In this document: positions 33,179-48,496 of the stretch, one piece after another
Numbering within the stretch: position 1 is the first letter of the stretch
How the letters are laid out: every line of letters begins with the position of its first letter
From: Ceratobasidium sp. AG-K
Taxonomy: Eukaryota > Basidiomycota > Agaricomycetes > Cantharellales > Ceratobasidiaceae
DNA: 64,000 bases
Assembly (NCBI GenBank): GCA_037039685.1
Contig: JAWNGF010000001.1
Span: forward strand, 5,084,001 to 5,148,000
Reading direction: 5' to 3'
Made by a program: the position numbers and the translations under genes
Notes under the pieces: model-generated
Told to the model about the DNA's origin: nothing
Database searches by the model: none
The model's input: only the letters and a program-made list of their open reading frames with translations

Positions 33179-33892
33179 ATAGTATAAGGAACCAGAAACC
33201 AGCTTCAGGCAGTAAATATGGCGATTGTACCTCCTGCTATGTGTTTTCTTATGCCTTTGCTCATGTATGCAATATTTTCGGCTTTCTAGATAGAATCTAT
33301 GCGGCTTTGAATTGACTATAACTAGGCTCGTCCTTGGAAATAGAACACGCTACCTCTCATCAAGGGGTACCAATCATTTTCTCATAACTGAGTAGGATAT
33401 AGCCTTTGGTTTCCAATTGCTTATCTGCCCACTGTGCTTACCGCAAAGGAAGGACGATTCTAATATGATCTGATACCTGTCATGATTTTCATGACCATAT
33501 GCTTTCAGAAGTAGACTTCCGCTTTGTCTGCCCCTATTACATGGCGTGTGGCGGTTGCGCACTTTGCAGCTGATCTTGCCAAGGTTCCGCCGAAGACTGC
33601 CGTTATCCCATAATGTCGCTGTGCGGTCGTAAAATATTCCCGAACAGTCATTCTGGCATTCGAGGCAATGCCTTCTGCTCAGTACTGACGCATATAGTCC
33701 CCATGTAGATTTTGATCGGCCACCTTCGCGCGCTCGCTACATTTGACGCTCGAAATCGGTGCTTCTCCCCAACTGCAACACGTGGGGTAAGCAAAATTCG
33801 AGGTCAATGTACAGTTAGCCGGGACTGTCCTTTCGCCAGGGACGTAGCAGACAACACATTTGGGCGGGAGATAGGGATAGCATCGCACCAAC
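33179..33892. other. Spacer before the expansin-like pseudogene
   Basis: 0.7 kb without a supported gene. Short frames only. Confidence 0.45.
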
Positions 33893-34536
33893 ATGACGCA
33901 AACTCCTATAGCTGCTCATCTACTCATTCCAAGCCTCACTGTCTTCCTCATTCCCGCTCCCAGACTCACCTCCTCCGTAGCCGCCACCATCAACTCAGCT
34001 ACCACTAGTAACTTGGTCGCCCGCGCTCCCTATGATGTGTACAACGCCTAGGCTTGCTATTGTAAGAAATTGTTTTCCACTTCGGCACGTGCATGGTGTA
34101 GCCCTGACGTCTCTTTCAGACTCTCCCTCCATTGGCTATGGCGTTTGTGGGTGGCGAAACGGTGACGAGGAGTAGGTCGCTGCCATTGGCACGGCATTAT
34201 TACAGGAGATGGCGGTCGGCGTGTATTGCAATATTGACTAAACGTTAAATATCGCACTGACCCTAACCTCGAACCTGAGGACCGGATGTAAACCACAGCC
34301 CGGCCTGTGGCAACATCGCCACCGTCGGCTACGGTGGCAAGGCGATCAAGATCACGATCGTTGACCGCTGCTACGCTCGCGGCTACAACGATTTCGATCA
34401 CTCTCCGTTCGCATCCCAGCAATTCGCCCCTCTAGGTCAGCTGGTGTGGTGCCCGCGCATTGTATACGCATACACATGACTAGCGCAGACGTGCATCAGC
34501 AACCAGCGGGTTGTACGGCGTGTTGGGAAGTTCATC
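33893..34536 (+). pseudogene. Expansin-like pseudogene
   Basis: Colinear with the intact copies: leader region like LTVFLIP-type hydrophobic codons, then ARAPYDVYNA followed by a TAG where the intact copies read GW. The block GYGVCGWRNGDEE is followed by a second TAG where the others read WVAAV. Later the barrel core is still recognisable (ITIVDRCYARGYNDFDHSPFAS), with the second Cys of the CxxCGY motif changed to Arg (CYARGY). Intron positions are still visible. Two stops and the altered motif make it non-functional. It lies 0.7 kb downstream of copy 2 in the same direction, so it is probably an older tandem duplicate. Confidence 0.75.
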
Positions 34537-34936
34537 TCGATACGAAACCCCGATAGTGGCGTTGAATGTATATGCATACGCAAACTGCCTTCCGCTCTGT
34601 CTTTATTTATGCTTCACTCACAGATAGAACTTCTTTGGTTCTGGATTTAGAATGTATACAATTTTGAATCAGTATCGCCAGCCAAAATAAGGTCAGCTTA
34701 GCTTGCCCATCTTATATCCGAATGGGTGCATCCAGAAGCAAATGGTTGAAAGTAGTGTTTCGAGGCTCGTGTGTGAAGTGACACCTTGATGAATAGTTTC
34801 AATCGAGTGTTTTATTTAACAATAGAAGCGACAAGAGCTCGACCCTCCGAGGTTAGGCAGCAGACAGCGGGGCAACAAACATACCGGAAACGATAGCAAG
34901 TGAGAGGAACTGGGCAGACGCAAGCTCCGTCTTGAA
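34537..34936. other. Spacer between pseudogene and G-patch gene 3' end
   Basis: 400 bp; holds 3' ends only. Nothing recognised. Confidence 0.45.
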
Positions 34937-35924
34937 TCACTTTTCATCCCGTTTGCGCTTTTTCTCTTTCCGGTTTGCTTTGACCTCGTTGACTGCGTGC
35001 TCAGCCGAGGCAGTAGTTTGAATTGTCGGTGCTCCTCCCTCGATAGGAGCCAACTGTTGCTTCTTCTCTAGCTTTGCGGCCTTTTTAGCAGCACGTTCGA
35101 CTTTACGAAGTCTTTTCGCTGCCCTTACTTCCTTCCGAGCGGCCTTGGCCAACCGTCTCTCCTCCTTGGCCTGACGCCTGGCCACCCTAGATTTTTTTCG
35201 TTCCTCCTTGGCGGCTTTCTCTGCATATCCATTGGCATCCGTATTCTTCGCCGGAGATGGTGCAACGGATTCCCTGGAGGTGGTGCCAGATGGCCCCACT
35301 GGCTGCGAAACGACAGGCAGGGTCACAGAGGCTGCGATTCCATCATTTTTCGATAACTCGGACTCTAGCGTCTCTTGAGTTATGACAGGACCACGGGAGA
35401 ATCGAGAATACAAAACCCTTCGGGCAGCCTCTCTTTTCGCCAACGTGATGAGAGAAGCGGACGTAGGCTGGGGTGAAGGCGATGGTGACTTGCTTGAAGA
35501 TGGAGTTGGAAGTGCAGTAGGCCGACGGTTGGATGGTATCCCCGTTCTGGTTCGGTGGATCACCTATTGTACGGGATAAGGTCAATTCGGTGACCGATGT
35601 TAGATATAATGTCACTCACTTGTGCCGGTTGTCCCGCTTCCTCGTCGCTATCAGTCGACGAGCCATCATCTGGGAGCTTTAGCTTAACGGTCTTTGCCGC
35701 AACATCGTATAAGCTTCACATAGTTCTAATAAGTACGGTTTTGTACAACAAGGAATAAGTACATACTGGTCCCAAAATGCGAACGATTCATCCCTGTCCT
35801 TTCCAATCCCTCCTAGCGTTTTCTTCTGTGCGATGACGACGGGCCTAGAGCGACCGCCTGCCTTGAGAGGATGCCCTGTGCCTTTCCATCCTTGCTTGAC
35901 GAGGTGTGTCCGGCCGTCGAACAT
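34937..35924 (-). CDS. G-patch-like nuclear/nucleolar protein
   Basis: Three exons (35924-35767, 35713-35620, 35563-34937) sum to 293 codons with stop. The N-terminus is MFDGRTHLVKQGWKGTGHPL, then QKKTLGGIGKDRDESF and FWDHLYDVAAKTVKLKLPD. This matches the short G-patch variety in which GWKG.G is followed by an Ile/Pro-rich turn and GIGKDRDE; such proteins bind RNA helicases or pre-ribosomes. The C-terminal half is a long Lys/Arg/Glu/Ala-rich helix (KKSRVARRQAKEERRLAK) ending in KEKKRKRDEK, typical of nucleolar ribosome-biogenesis factors. FWDHL appears only when the intron at 35714-35766 is removed, which supports the model. Confidence 0.8.
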
Positions 35925-36137
35925 CGCGAACAGAACCCGAGACTGGCGCTTGTCCAAAAATTACATCCATACAACAGTTGACTGTCCTTATCTCAGCGTA
36001 CCACGTGATGGCTTATGAGGTAATTATCAGCCTCGCCGAGGCCGTGCGTTCTCGGACTAAGGCCTGGGGTACTTAAGCTCGACTTCAACTTGCGTGGTCC
36101 TCTTCCCCTCTGCTCCTTTTCTTTCCAGGTTTACAGC
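35925..36137. promoter_or_regulatory. Short divergent promoter between the G-patch gene and URC1
   Basis: 213 bp between two opposed ATGs, the shortest divergent spacer among the well-defined gene pairs here. It includes CACGTG (about 36002-36007), an E-box palindrome that could serve both genes. Confidence 0.5.
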
Positions 36138-38332
36138 ATGCCCGACGACGCTATACTCTCCCAGATCCTCTCTAAGCTCGATGCATTGACGACTGCTCAA
36201 GCGGCGCTGACCGAACGCGTGAGTTTGTTTCATTACTGTGTCCGAGACGCGTCTCAAACACGGTTCCCATAGGTCGAGTCTATGACGCGCTCCGGAAATG
36301 GAACACCTATTCCTGGGCAGTCGCAGAGGCCATCGAGCCCATCGGTAGTTCTGCCGAGCTCCATGAGTCTGGGTACGAGCCCACCAGTGTCAGGTATGCT
36401 CATCCCACATGCCAAAACGCGTCGATCTCATCTACTTTGCTTAGGATCGCCTGGTATTGCGGGTATCCCTACAGTTATCAGCGCGAGTGCCCTCACCGCG
36501 TCCAGACCTAGCGCCACGACTATTGAGCAACCCAAAGACAAAGCTCTGTATCCCAACCGCGTTATCATGACCAGTGCGTCCCCCGCTTCTCACGCTCCAG
36601 AATGATCAATTTACCCCGCACTTCCACAAATTAGCATACCCCGATCAAACAGGTATAAAGCCTATCCCACTCACGTGGGCTGCCGACTCTGCAGCTGCTC
36701 GTGGCCCGGTTGTGTGTTCTCGCTTGCCGGCCAGTATCAAGCTTCGGAATGCAATTGGGTGAGTGTGTTTCTTGTTGCCTGTTGCAGGATGGGATTGACG
36801 TGTGGGTTAGGGCGCATTCCGGGTCATACTCGATATATCGTGCGCTGGCGATCGCCATGGGCACACTCTCGCCTTCCCACCAGCCGAACTATTCTCTCAC
36901 TGAACCTCCAGTTGAGATTCCACCGCAGCCAAGTTGGTGAGTATTGACCTGTGATCACCTAGGTTTGTGGTCTGAAATATCCGTCAGGTTTGATCCCAAG
37001 AAAATTGTCTCCTTCGACCCGTGGGGCCATGTTGTCCAACAAGCCTTTGCGGAAGAGATTGCGAATGGATTGGATGTTAGGCCCAGTATTGCGATCACCA
37101 AAGCGGTAAGTATTCCCACTCTTCCCAGTCCGCATTGTAATTTATCGCCTTTCATTAGCACATCAAATTATCTGAAATTGACGCCGCGCTGACTACTCCA
37201 ACCGCTCTCCCGATAGACGGCAAAGTCGTGATCAAATCACGCCCGCTTTTGAACCCTGATGGTACCCAAAGTAGCGCAGATCCAGGCATTGAACTGGCGT
37301 GCAGCAAGGCAGCCGTCGAGCCGGTTTGGTGGTTGCCAGGTGTTGCAGAACGATTTGGGATGTGAGTGAATGAAAATGTGCAAGACGCGTTTGACTGATT
37401 GCACATTCCAGCCACGAGTCGCTGCTTCGCCGAGCGTTATTTGAAGAGACCGGAGGGATGTACCCAGAGCTTATTACTCGACCGGATATTAAGGTGTTCT
37501 TGCCTCCTATTGGAGGCCTGACCGTGTATATCTGTAAGCTCGAGAGGTCCTTCGTCTGGAAAGAAGCTGAGCTAACGTGAATTGAAGTCGGTAACCCCGC
37601 GCATATGCGTGATCCGAGCAAGGAACTCACTCTGCGTGTGCACGACGAATGTGAGCGCGCCTGTAGCATTAATACGTCCTTATTGACCAATGTTCGCCCT
37701 AGGTAACGGATCTGATGTGTTCGGTTCCGACATCTGCACATGCAAGCCTTATCTCGTCTTTGCGATTGAAGAGTGCGTTCGCACAGCTCAAAAGGGCGGT
37801 GTTGGCATCGTAGTATACTTCCGAAAGGAGGGCCGTGCGCTGGGTGAAGTCACCAAGTAAGCCGCATAGTTGGTCCCAACCAACAAGCCAAACTAAATCA
37901 TTTGCTGGATAGGTACCTCGTGTATAACCTTCGCAAGCGCGGTGGTGATAGTGCGGACAAGTATTTCAAGTCGACTGAACTTATTGCGGGAGTCAAGGAC
38001 ATGCGGTTCCAGGCATTGATGCCTGATATCCTGCACTGGCTCGGTATCACGAAGATTGATAATATGATTTCTATGAGTGACATGTAAGCGTTGCTCATAA
38101 CCAAGTTGGATCAAGGGACTAACCTCCTGACTACAGGAAATACAACGCAATTGTCGACTCGGGTATTACCATTCTCAAGCGGTATGATCTCCCCGAGCAC
38201 CTCATTCCGCCCGACTCTCGTGTCGAGATCGATGCCAAGATTGCCGCGGGTTACTTCACGAGTGGAAAGAAGATTACTGAAGAGGACTTGTACAAGACGG
38301 TTGGGCGCACGTGGGAGGAGACTGACCACTAA
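36138..38332 (+). CDS. URC1: Urc1-type GTP cyclohydrolase II homologue (uracil catabolism)
   Basis: Multi-exon gene (about ten introns) starting MPDDAILSQILSKLDALTT. A Ser/Pro-rich N-terminal region is followed by PLTW, IYRALAIAMGTLSP, FDPWGHVVQQAF, then WWLPGVAERFG and a cyclohydrolase core. The core has RVHDEC and DVFGSDICTC, giving C-x10-C-x-C, the zinc spacing of GTP cyclohydrolase II, and VVYFRKEGRALGEVTKYLVYN, corresponding to the R..EGR.(I)G motif. It ends RRGGDSADKYF and TVGRTWEETDH. The N-terminal extension and the EGRALGEV variant point to the Urc1 clade, which takes part in the fungal URC pyrimidine-degradation route, rather than to the riboflavin enzyme Rib1. Exact catalytic role of Urc1 is not settled. 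Confidence 0.85.
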
Positions 38333-38689
38333 GCGAGCTTATTTGGAGTGATGAAGATCTTTAACGTTTTTGGGATGTGAACGTGAACACATGTATTTAA
38401 GCTACCTTGTAGTATATTAGTTCAAGGCTGTGAATGGGCGACATCAATGGGGGGGCTCGAAAAGCGCAGGAAGGGGGGTGGAGGGACATAGAATGGGGTA
38501 TTTGAGTGGCGCAAGTACGGGACCTGAGGTCGGATCTTGGAGCTGGCATTGATCCGTGGATTGCACAATGCAACGCCATAGCGCAAGCGCTGGAGACTCC
38601 TAAACGAAGCCGACTCTGTACTTACCCCAGCCAATAGACGACACATCACGACAAAATTGGAAAAGCGGGAACCGAATCACGACTATATC
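38333..38689. other. Spacer between URC1 and the MFS gene
   Basis: 357 bp, with a G-rich run (GGGGGGG at about 38449-38455). No gene. Confidence 0.45.
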
Positions 38690-41354
38690 ATGCCCACGAT
38701 GCAAACCCGTCGACGAGCCTCGGAGATCTTCAACGACCCTCCTTCAGACGACGATATCGGAGACGACATGCGTTCTCCACTGGACAGGACCATCGACAAG
38801 ATTGGTATGGGTGAGTGTTATGGCACATTTATCTCGTGTATCTGGCGTATTCACCAAGGGTCTAGGGCCATACCAGTGGGCATTGCTAGGCCTATGCGGC
38901 TTTGGTATGTTTCGTGTATTTCGGCCACTCACTTGTGCCTTTGACTTACCACGAATAACGCGTATAGGCTGGGCCGCAGACAACGTAACTACATCTCACA
39001 GTCGCCGTTGACTCGCCATTTACATAGCGATTTCTATGCGTCGCCACTTTTTTCGCCTCGGCCACATTGTTCCGCGATTCGCTAGATGTGGCTCCAGGCT
39101 ATTGCAATCATCCTTCCCCGAGTCCAGGACGAGTATGGGATTCCCGACTCGCGTATCGGCGTCCTTTCCTCTTCCGTGTTTTGCGGGATGATGTTTGGTG
39201 CGCTCGGTTGGGGGTCATGCTCTGACGTTGTCGGCAGAAGCATGGCCTTTAATCTCACACTGGCGTTTACGAGCTTGTTTGGCGTGCTAGCATGCTTGTC
39301 GACTAGCTTTCCCGGATTATGCTTCCTCGTTTTCTTGCTGGGCACTGCTGTAGGGGTGAGTTGCCGCTCTGTCATCAAAAATGAAATTGTTGACGTTGTG
39401 CCATGCAGGGAAGTATGCCCACCGATGGAACCCTCTTTCTCGAAAACGTGCCCAAGAAAAAACAGTACTTGCTCACTGGGCTGTCTATTTTCTTCTCCTT
39501 GGGGGCTGTGGTCAGCGCCGTCATTGCCATCTTGATTATTCCAGGAAACAGCTGCCCCGAAACCCCGATTGTCGCACCTAAAAACTCGACTACCGCATCA
39601 TTCCTGAGTTTCGCCCGTTCCATCGCCCCGCGAGCCGACGATGCCATTCCAGCACCAACAATTCCACAAGAATGCGACGTTGCAACCCAAAATAGAGGCT
39701 GGAAGTACCTGCTAGGGGTACTGGGAATTATTGTATGCTTTCTGGTTTTAGTATCTTCCCCCACTAAGGAGAAACATCCTACAGACACTTCTGATGTTCG
39801 TTCTCCGTATTATTTTCTTCCGCTTGTACGAATCTCCAAGGTACTTGATTGCGGCGGGGCGTAGTGAAGAGGCCGTGGCTGCACTACAGAGCATTGAGGA
39901 CTATAACATGAAGTAAGTCGGCCTATCATAGCCCAGTGTCGAACCTTTTAACGTCTTTTTCGTTACTAGGTATGGACGAAAATCAACCCGTTCTCGATTC
40001 GTCATCACCCTGGCGGATGTATGCGACACGAAACCAAGTGCGATGCTGAGCGATGAAGGCGTTGTATTCGAAATTGACGAAGATGAAGAGACCAGGCCAG
40101 CGGCCTTGGCCTCTCCAGGGATCGTAGACGAGCATAAATCCCGAAACTCAGACAGCGACAAGGAAAGCGATCGATCACAATCCCAACCCCTCGCCGAGCA
40201 GCCGGCTGACCGTACCGACTACCGAGCCACCAGTGACAGTCCAGAAGGAATGGTTGGACAGGAATGGTCGTTCCACACACCGATGCCGTCGCATGCGGAC
40301 GAAGATGGGTCCTATTTCGAAAATAAGCCGGATCCGGCAGCGGAACTCGGTCCGTCTGGATCTGGACACTCGCGATCTCGTAGTGGGAGCCGGTTACGAA
40401 GGCCGCGGCCACCTATGCGTCCTCGCGCACGGTCCTCGGTTTACGTAGAGACAAACCTTCCTGGAGTAGTCGCGAGGCCGCTTGCTTCATGGTTGGACCG
40501 GGTGGCTATGTTGTTCACGCCTCAGTGGCGGTTGACAACAATTTTGATATGGTGCGCATGGTGGGGGATGTCATTTGGTACGTTCATGCATAAAACTGGC
40601 TTCGATTGGCGCTGACTTTGTCTAGCCTTCACTATGTTCAACGTGTATTTGCCCAAGTTACTCGAGGGACGGTTAGGAACTACCGGCGGAGCGGAAGGAA
40701 GTCGAAAAGAAGCCATGTGGGGCATTGTGATAGTTACCCTAGGAGGATGTCCCGGCGCCTTGGTGTGTAACCTATCAACTCGGTATCCTACCACATCCCT
40801 GATACGCGTACATAGATCGGTGCATGGATGATTGAGTCCCCGCTCGGACGTAGGAAATCTCTTGCACTGAGCACATTCATCACTGCAATGTGCTGTGTCG
40901 CATTTGTCAAAGTCGAGAGCAAGGCGGGTGTTATGTGGAGCACGATCGGGGTGTCTCTAGCCTCAACGGTCATGTGGGCAGTGCTGTATGGTATGACGCC
41001 TGAGATTTTCGATACCAAAGGTAAGTAACGGATTACAACGAAGTAATGCAAAAACTCATGGGTTTGACGTTAGTTCGGGGGACCGCTTGTGGAACTGCCT
41101 CTGCCTTGAACAGAGTGTAGGTTGTTTCTCTTGACGCCATTGTAAACTCGAGCTAACTTATTTACAGAGGTGGGATGATTGCTCCGGTCGCTGGCGGACT
41201 ACTCCTAGATACTTCGCCAGCCTTACCTGTGTACGCATCCATTGGGGTTTTTATGTTTTCGGTGGTGTGCGTTCTCTTACTACCCTTTGAAAAATGCCCG
41301 AGCGACGATGGCGCCTCGGCGGACGGGAGGGGTGAATATAGTGCGCTACACTAA
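38690..41354 (+). CDS. MFS transporter of the SV2/sugar-porter-like type
   Basis: Starts MPTMQTRRRASEIF with an acidic N-terminus. Membrane segments appear in order: GPYQWALLGLCGFG, GWAADN joined to MWLQAIAIILPRVQDE, GVLSSSVFCGMMFGALGWG with the MFS loop motif SDVVGRSMAFN, LVFLLGTAVGGSMPTDGTLF, a luminal loop, then GWKYLLGVLGIIVCFLVLV. A ~200-residue cytosolic loop rich in acids and SRSRSGSR separates the halves. The second half has WRLTTILIWCAWWGMSFAF, GAWMIESPLGRRKSLALST, VMWAVLYGMTPEIFDTK, RGTACGTASALNRVGGMIAP and a final VCVLLLPFEKCPSDD. The substrate cannot be told. Loop motifs GRR.. and TPE.F are conserved for this class. About ten short introns. Confidence 0.88.
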
Positions 41355-41660
41355 GGACTGTTCTGAGTCATGTCAACAGTACCGCCATGCGTGCACGATG
41401 AATGGGGGTGCCTTTGCTCACGCTGTATCATGTATATTTATATAGAACTTGGGAAGATTAAATGCAGTGAACCGTTGAAGGAAGTTGCTGTTGGCTTGGT
41501 TCTTACTAGAGCGATGAGGAGCTAATTTCAATGGATAAATACGTGAAAGGAGACAATAAAACTTGAGGGATAAGGAGAAAATGTGCGGGAAACATGTGGA
41601 CGCACCTGTTTCTCGAGGTATGGTGCCGGACATGGGGCTACCACAATAGGAAATTACAAC
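41355..41660. other. Spacer between MFS gene and tRNA
   Basis: About 300 bp; nothing recognised beyond 3' flanking sequence. Confidence 0.4.
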
Positions 41661-41748
41661 GGTCGCATAGTCTAGTGGTTATGATATCTGCTTTACACTG
41701 CCTTGAGCTGTTCGCAGAGGGTCTCAGGTTCGATCCCTGATGCGACCA
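41661..41748 (+). tRNA. tRNA-Val (anticodon TAC) with 15-nt intron
   Basis: The acceptor stem pairs GGTCGCA (41661-41667) with TGCGACC (41741-41747). The A box TAGTCTAGTGG and B box GGTTCGATCCC are intact. The anticodon arm is TCTGC / GCAGA with loop TTTACAC, so the anticodon is TAC (Val). A 15-nt intron (CTGCCTTGAGCTGTT) sits one base after the anticodon, the canonical position for nuclear tRNA introns. A Pol III T-run (TTTTTT) starts at about 41749. The mature tRNA is 73 nt before CCA addition. Confidence 0.92.
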
Positions 41749-41931
41749 TTTTTTGCCGTGTCATTCTTGAGTTTAGTAGCGTTTTCTTAGCTACGAGTAA
41801 TGTCAACAAAAACGTAGTGTTGAAGCCAAACGCGCTTTATTACCAGGCGCTGATGGGTATATTTTTGCAATGGAAACGCGACTGTTTGATATCATACACA
41901 CAAGTACCCGGACTGGGCAATCAACCCCAAA

Positions 41932-44766
<2,835 letters not shown>

Positions 44767-45373
44767 GGCGAGTTGCTTGTAAGTTGTTTGAGTCACCAAA
44801 AACTGAGGATAGCGTAGGAATCTCAAGTGGCTAGCAAGAGAGCTTGGCTGGGGTACGTGGGGTAGAGAGCTACGGATCCAGCCAACGCGTTGCGTATCAC
44901 CCGGCAACCCTCCCGTACGCATTATGTCAGCAGGTCGATCGGGAAAACAGCCTTATAGGGTTACCATTTTCAGCCGGCCTCGAGTCCCCTCAAGCAATAT
45001 GGCGGTTCTTAGACTACCACACAATTTAACGGCAAGTATTGCATAAACAATTCATATGACATCAACTACACAACATAGAGGGTATAATCATCGACGTATC
45101 CATATCCATAATTAGAGGATTGCATTCGCTGATCGGAAGCGGTCCTCCTGGGTTCCGTTGCTTGAAGAGCCGGCACACCATGTGGTGAGTTGCGAGACCT
45201 AGCAATGGGAAGATGGAAAAGTGAAAAAAACGCGGTTGAGGAATAAAGTAGGAAACGCATAGGAAATAATCTATGTGAAAGGGAGCACGAAAGCAACGTG
45301 ATAGCAAGGCAATATACACAGCGGATACCCGCTAATACTGTACACATGGTCGAGCGTTGACCTTAATGTCTTG
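44767..45373. other. Spacer between GEM1 start and the Red1-like gene 3' end
   Basis: About 0.6 kb: GEM1 promoter to the left and 3' flank of the next minus-strand gene. No gene recognised. Confidence 0.45.
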
Positions 45374-48300
45374 TTAGTTTTGCGCCTGTACTGATTGCCG
45401 CACTCGCGCGACAATATCTTTGAGACCTCTAGGCCCTGCGTTGGGAAACATCGAGGTCGCCGTCTTCCAAATTTGGTCGTCTATTTGCATCACCAACAAA
45501 TGAGACAAACGGAGCAGATTCCCACACGCAAACGTAACTCTGGTGGAGAGACTTACCGGATGCTCCAAAGTCTCTTTTGTGAATGTCCTTGCAGCCTTGG
45601 TCCTTACATATCCCGTTTGGAAACTCATACTGGCACAACTGGCGATTTACGTCTTGGTTTTGACCGGCTTCCGAAGACACCCAGTACATTGTCGACAATT
45701 GAAAATCGGTAGGCTCCGAACGTTGAAGACTTGGACTCGTGAATCCTACTAAAGGAGAAGCATATGCCTTGAAGTGCGTCTGCAACCAGAGTCGCGTGAC
45801 AATCCCAAGACGCCGATCTAACTCAGCACAAAACCACTTGATTGGGGAGAATGGAAGGATAAATAATACATACCGGTACCGCTGCATCGCTATCGATGTT
45901 GGCGAGGTGTTGAGATTGAGTCTTGGGCTGGTCCACAGTCTGCGAACATATCAAATTGTTAGTTGAGCAAGTGATATTGCTGTAGTGTGGGTAAACCCTT
46001 GCCACAATCGGAGCATCCACAGCAAGCTCTATAGCATAGATTAGCCTCAACGAGGAATTGACATTATCAGACGTGCCTTGAGTGTTTCCTGTAAAAGACG
46101 CGCACTCAACTTAATGCATGGTAACCTCCAGGGGGTTTCACTTACCTTTCTCGGGTTCGGTCGCTTTGCTCTTGCCCTCGTCTACTTTAGGTGCAGTCGT
46201 TCCTAACCACAGAGAAGTTAGTGAGAGCTAGGTAAAAGTAAATCTCTATGAACCCAGTGAGTCTTCCAAAGGGGGCGAGCCTAATGAGGTTGATGATTTA
46301 AATTGTACGAGCGAGACAGGTCGAAAAAATAACGTCGACTCACTTTTCTCCGTGTCGTCAGTGTTGATCAGTTCCACTAGCATTTCGGAGCTCGGAGTCA
46401 GGAGTGGCGTAGCATGTTCAGTTGATGCGCTAGCCGGCGTAATTACTGTACTGGGAACCTGGGACCTAGTGTCCTCCAGAGCCAACGATGACGCAGGTGT
46501 AGCAGTCCCACTAGCCGATTTCTTCTTTTGCAGCTCTCGCATCTTGATTCTTTGCATCATTGCTTTGATTTGAAGCTCTTTCTCGAGGAGCATTTGAGCC
46601 GCCCGTTCGTCGTGAGTCGTGCTCCTACTTAGTGGCCTCTCGGAGGTGGCCTTGTTCCCCGAGGTGCTTGAGCGCGCGTTCGTTTCGTCTTCGTCTTCGC
46701 CTTCGTTTTCTTCGTCTGAACTGTCCAAGTCGATTACAAGTCGCTTCGGCCAGACCGCTGGATCGACAAAGCTGCGCTTTCGTTTCAAAGGAGCGGTTCG
46801 ATCAGGTTCGCTTTGAAAAGCACTTGCTGGCCGAGGTGGCGCTTGATCAATAAAGTCGGAAGCGATCGGGCGAGATCTGCGTGCGACCACGGGTACGGCA
46901 ACAAGGGCAGGCTGTAGGGGTAAACTAGAAGAGCGAGCCGAAGCATCAAACCGCACGCGAGAGGCAGCAAGTCTAGGGGATGAACTTGGTGCAGAGCCAT
47001 CTTGGGCGAGATATTCGGGGGAAAGGTTGCGCTGATGCCCAAACATCAAAGTGGGTTCCATGGTTTTATCGTCAGCTCCGGGATCAGAGAGCGAAGAGCT
47101 ACGTGCGTCGAGTTCATCTTCAACCATAGCGTCGGAGTCGTAATCGGGTAGCAACTCTCCACTACCAGATGATGCGTTGTCGCCTCCCTCGCTAAACCTA
47201 TCTTGCGACTGCCCCGATGACGCTGAGTCCATGCGCACTGAGGCGAGTAGCGCATCGACCGCAGATTCGACATCCTGGATCTCAAGCCTAGTGGGCTGAG
47301 CATTATGCTTGGCAGCCCGCTTCCGGTTGATGCTTTCCATGGCAGCCTTCCGTGCGAGCAGCTCCATTCGTTTCTGGTCTTCCGCCGCTGAGGAGTCCAT
47401 GGTCGGCGTTGATCCACTGGATGTTGGACTTCCCGAGGAGTGGGACTGGACGTTCGCGCCGTCAACAGACTGATCGTCGTTTGATGTCGGGGCTGGTGAG
47501 GTAGATCCGCTAGTAGCCTGGGGTGTTTCCTCTAACGATCTCTCCGATGCAAGTTTGCTGGAATCAGTAGTTACGTCGTTCGACACCGGTTGCGCCACGG
47601 AGGTAGTGGTGGCCACAACACTGGGATGCATCGAAGCAGCCTTGGTACGATCTCGTTGGCGAATAATTTGCTCTCTCCTTTGCGAGTCTCTCATGTGTTT
47701 ATCCAAGTCATAGATCGGAGGTAAGTCGATCTGGTACGAGTGGACTTATTATGAGAACAATAAACAATGGACAGGGGCGTACCTGACGTCGGTCGAGATT
47801 TAAAGGAAATCTGAGGTTCATTTCGTAGAAACAAACAGCCAAGCACTGGGGTGATACGCCACAATCGACAAGGTACTCGGGCTTCACACCGAGGCCAAGT
47901 AGATCAAGAATCAAACACTTGGCCTCATCGAGATCCCTTGCGGTCACTACTCGCAAACGTTAGAACACGTTCATGTGAAATGGAAGCGGTACATACTCTT
48001 TAAACCAGGCCGGACATATCGACGTTCCCCTGAGTTTTCGATGAAACTAGCGGCACGTTTGTTGCTCGTCCCAGGTGACGGTTGCGGAGTCTTCTCGCGG
48101 GCATTTGTTCCGGAATCATTGCTGCCACTAGCTTGGCCAACTTCCAGTATCTCTCCGTCTTCTGCGTCAGCTTTAGGGTGCGCGTAGTGGTATCATCCAT
48201 ATGTGTATCCTCGTCTTCAACAGGGCCACCTTGAGCCCCCAATACGCGGGATTCTAAGTGTGACAACGCTTCGAATGAACTTCACAGAGCCGCCTGTATA

Positions 48301-48496
48301 CATCTCTGGACATACCTTGTCTCGATTGATTGAGCGCAGCTTGTTTACGTGCCCTTCGTGATTTCAAAGCTGCTTCGCGCAAAAAGGTGGCATCTTGCAC
48401 TGGTGGGGTGGACTGCGTAGAAACGTGTTCAACGGCGTCGCTGGACACGGCCAGCGTTGTATTCGTAGACGGTTGTTTGTGGGCTAGAGACAACAT
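45374..48496 (-). CDS. Red1-like nuclear RNA-surveillance zinc-finger protein (zf-C3H1)
   Basis: Large multi-exon gene. The N-terminal part has charged, low-complexity sequence (ATFLREAALKSRRARK, ADAEDGEILEVGQAS), then the well-defined block DLDEAKCLILDLLGLGV with KPEYLVDCGV, joined to IDLPPIYDLDKHMRDSQRR. A ~480-residue acidic/Ser-rich exon (47706-46246) with a short coiled coil (LEKELQIKAMMQRIKMREL) follows. Near the end, FKAYASPLVGF precedes LCQYEFPNGICKDQGCKDIH, a C-x8-C-x5-C-x3-H zinc finger of the zf-C3H1 type, as in S. pombe Red1 of the MTREC complex. The tail is a short helix ending VRQSVQAQN. The start is uncertain: I use an ATG at 48496, but the frame is open to 48751. Splicing around 48240-48300 has two possible acceptors. 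Confidence 0.7.
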
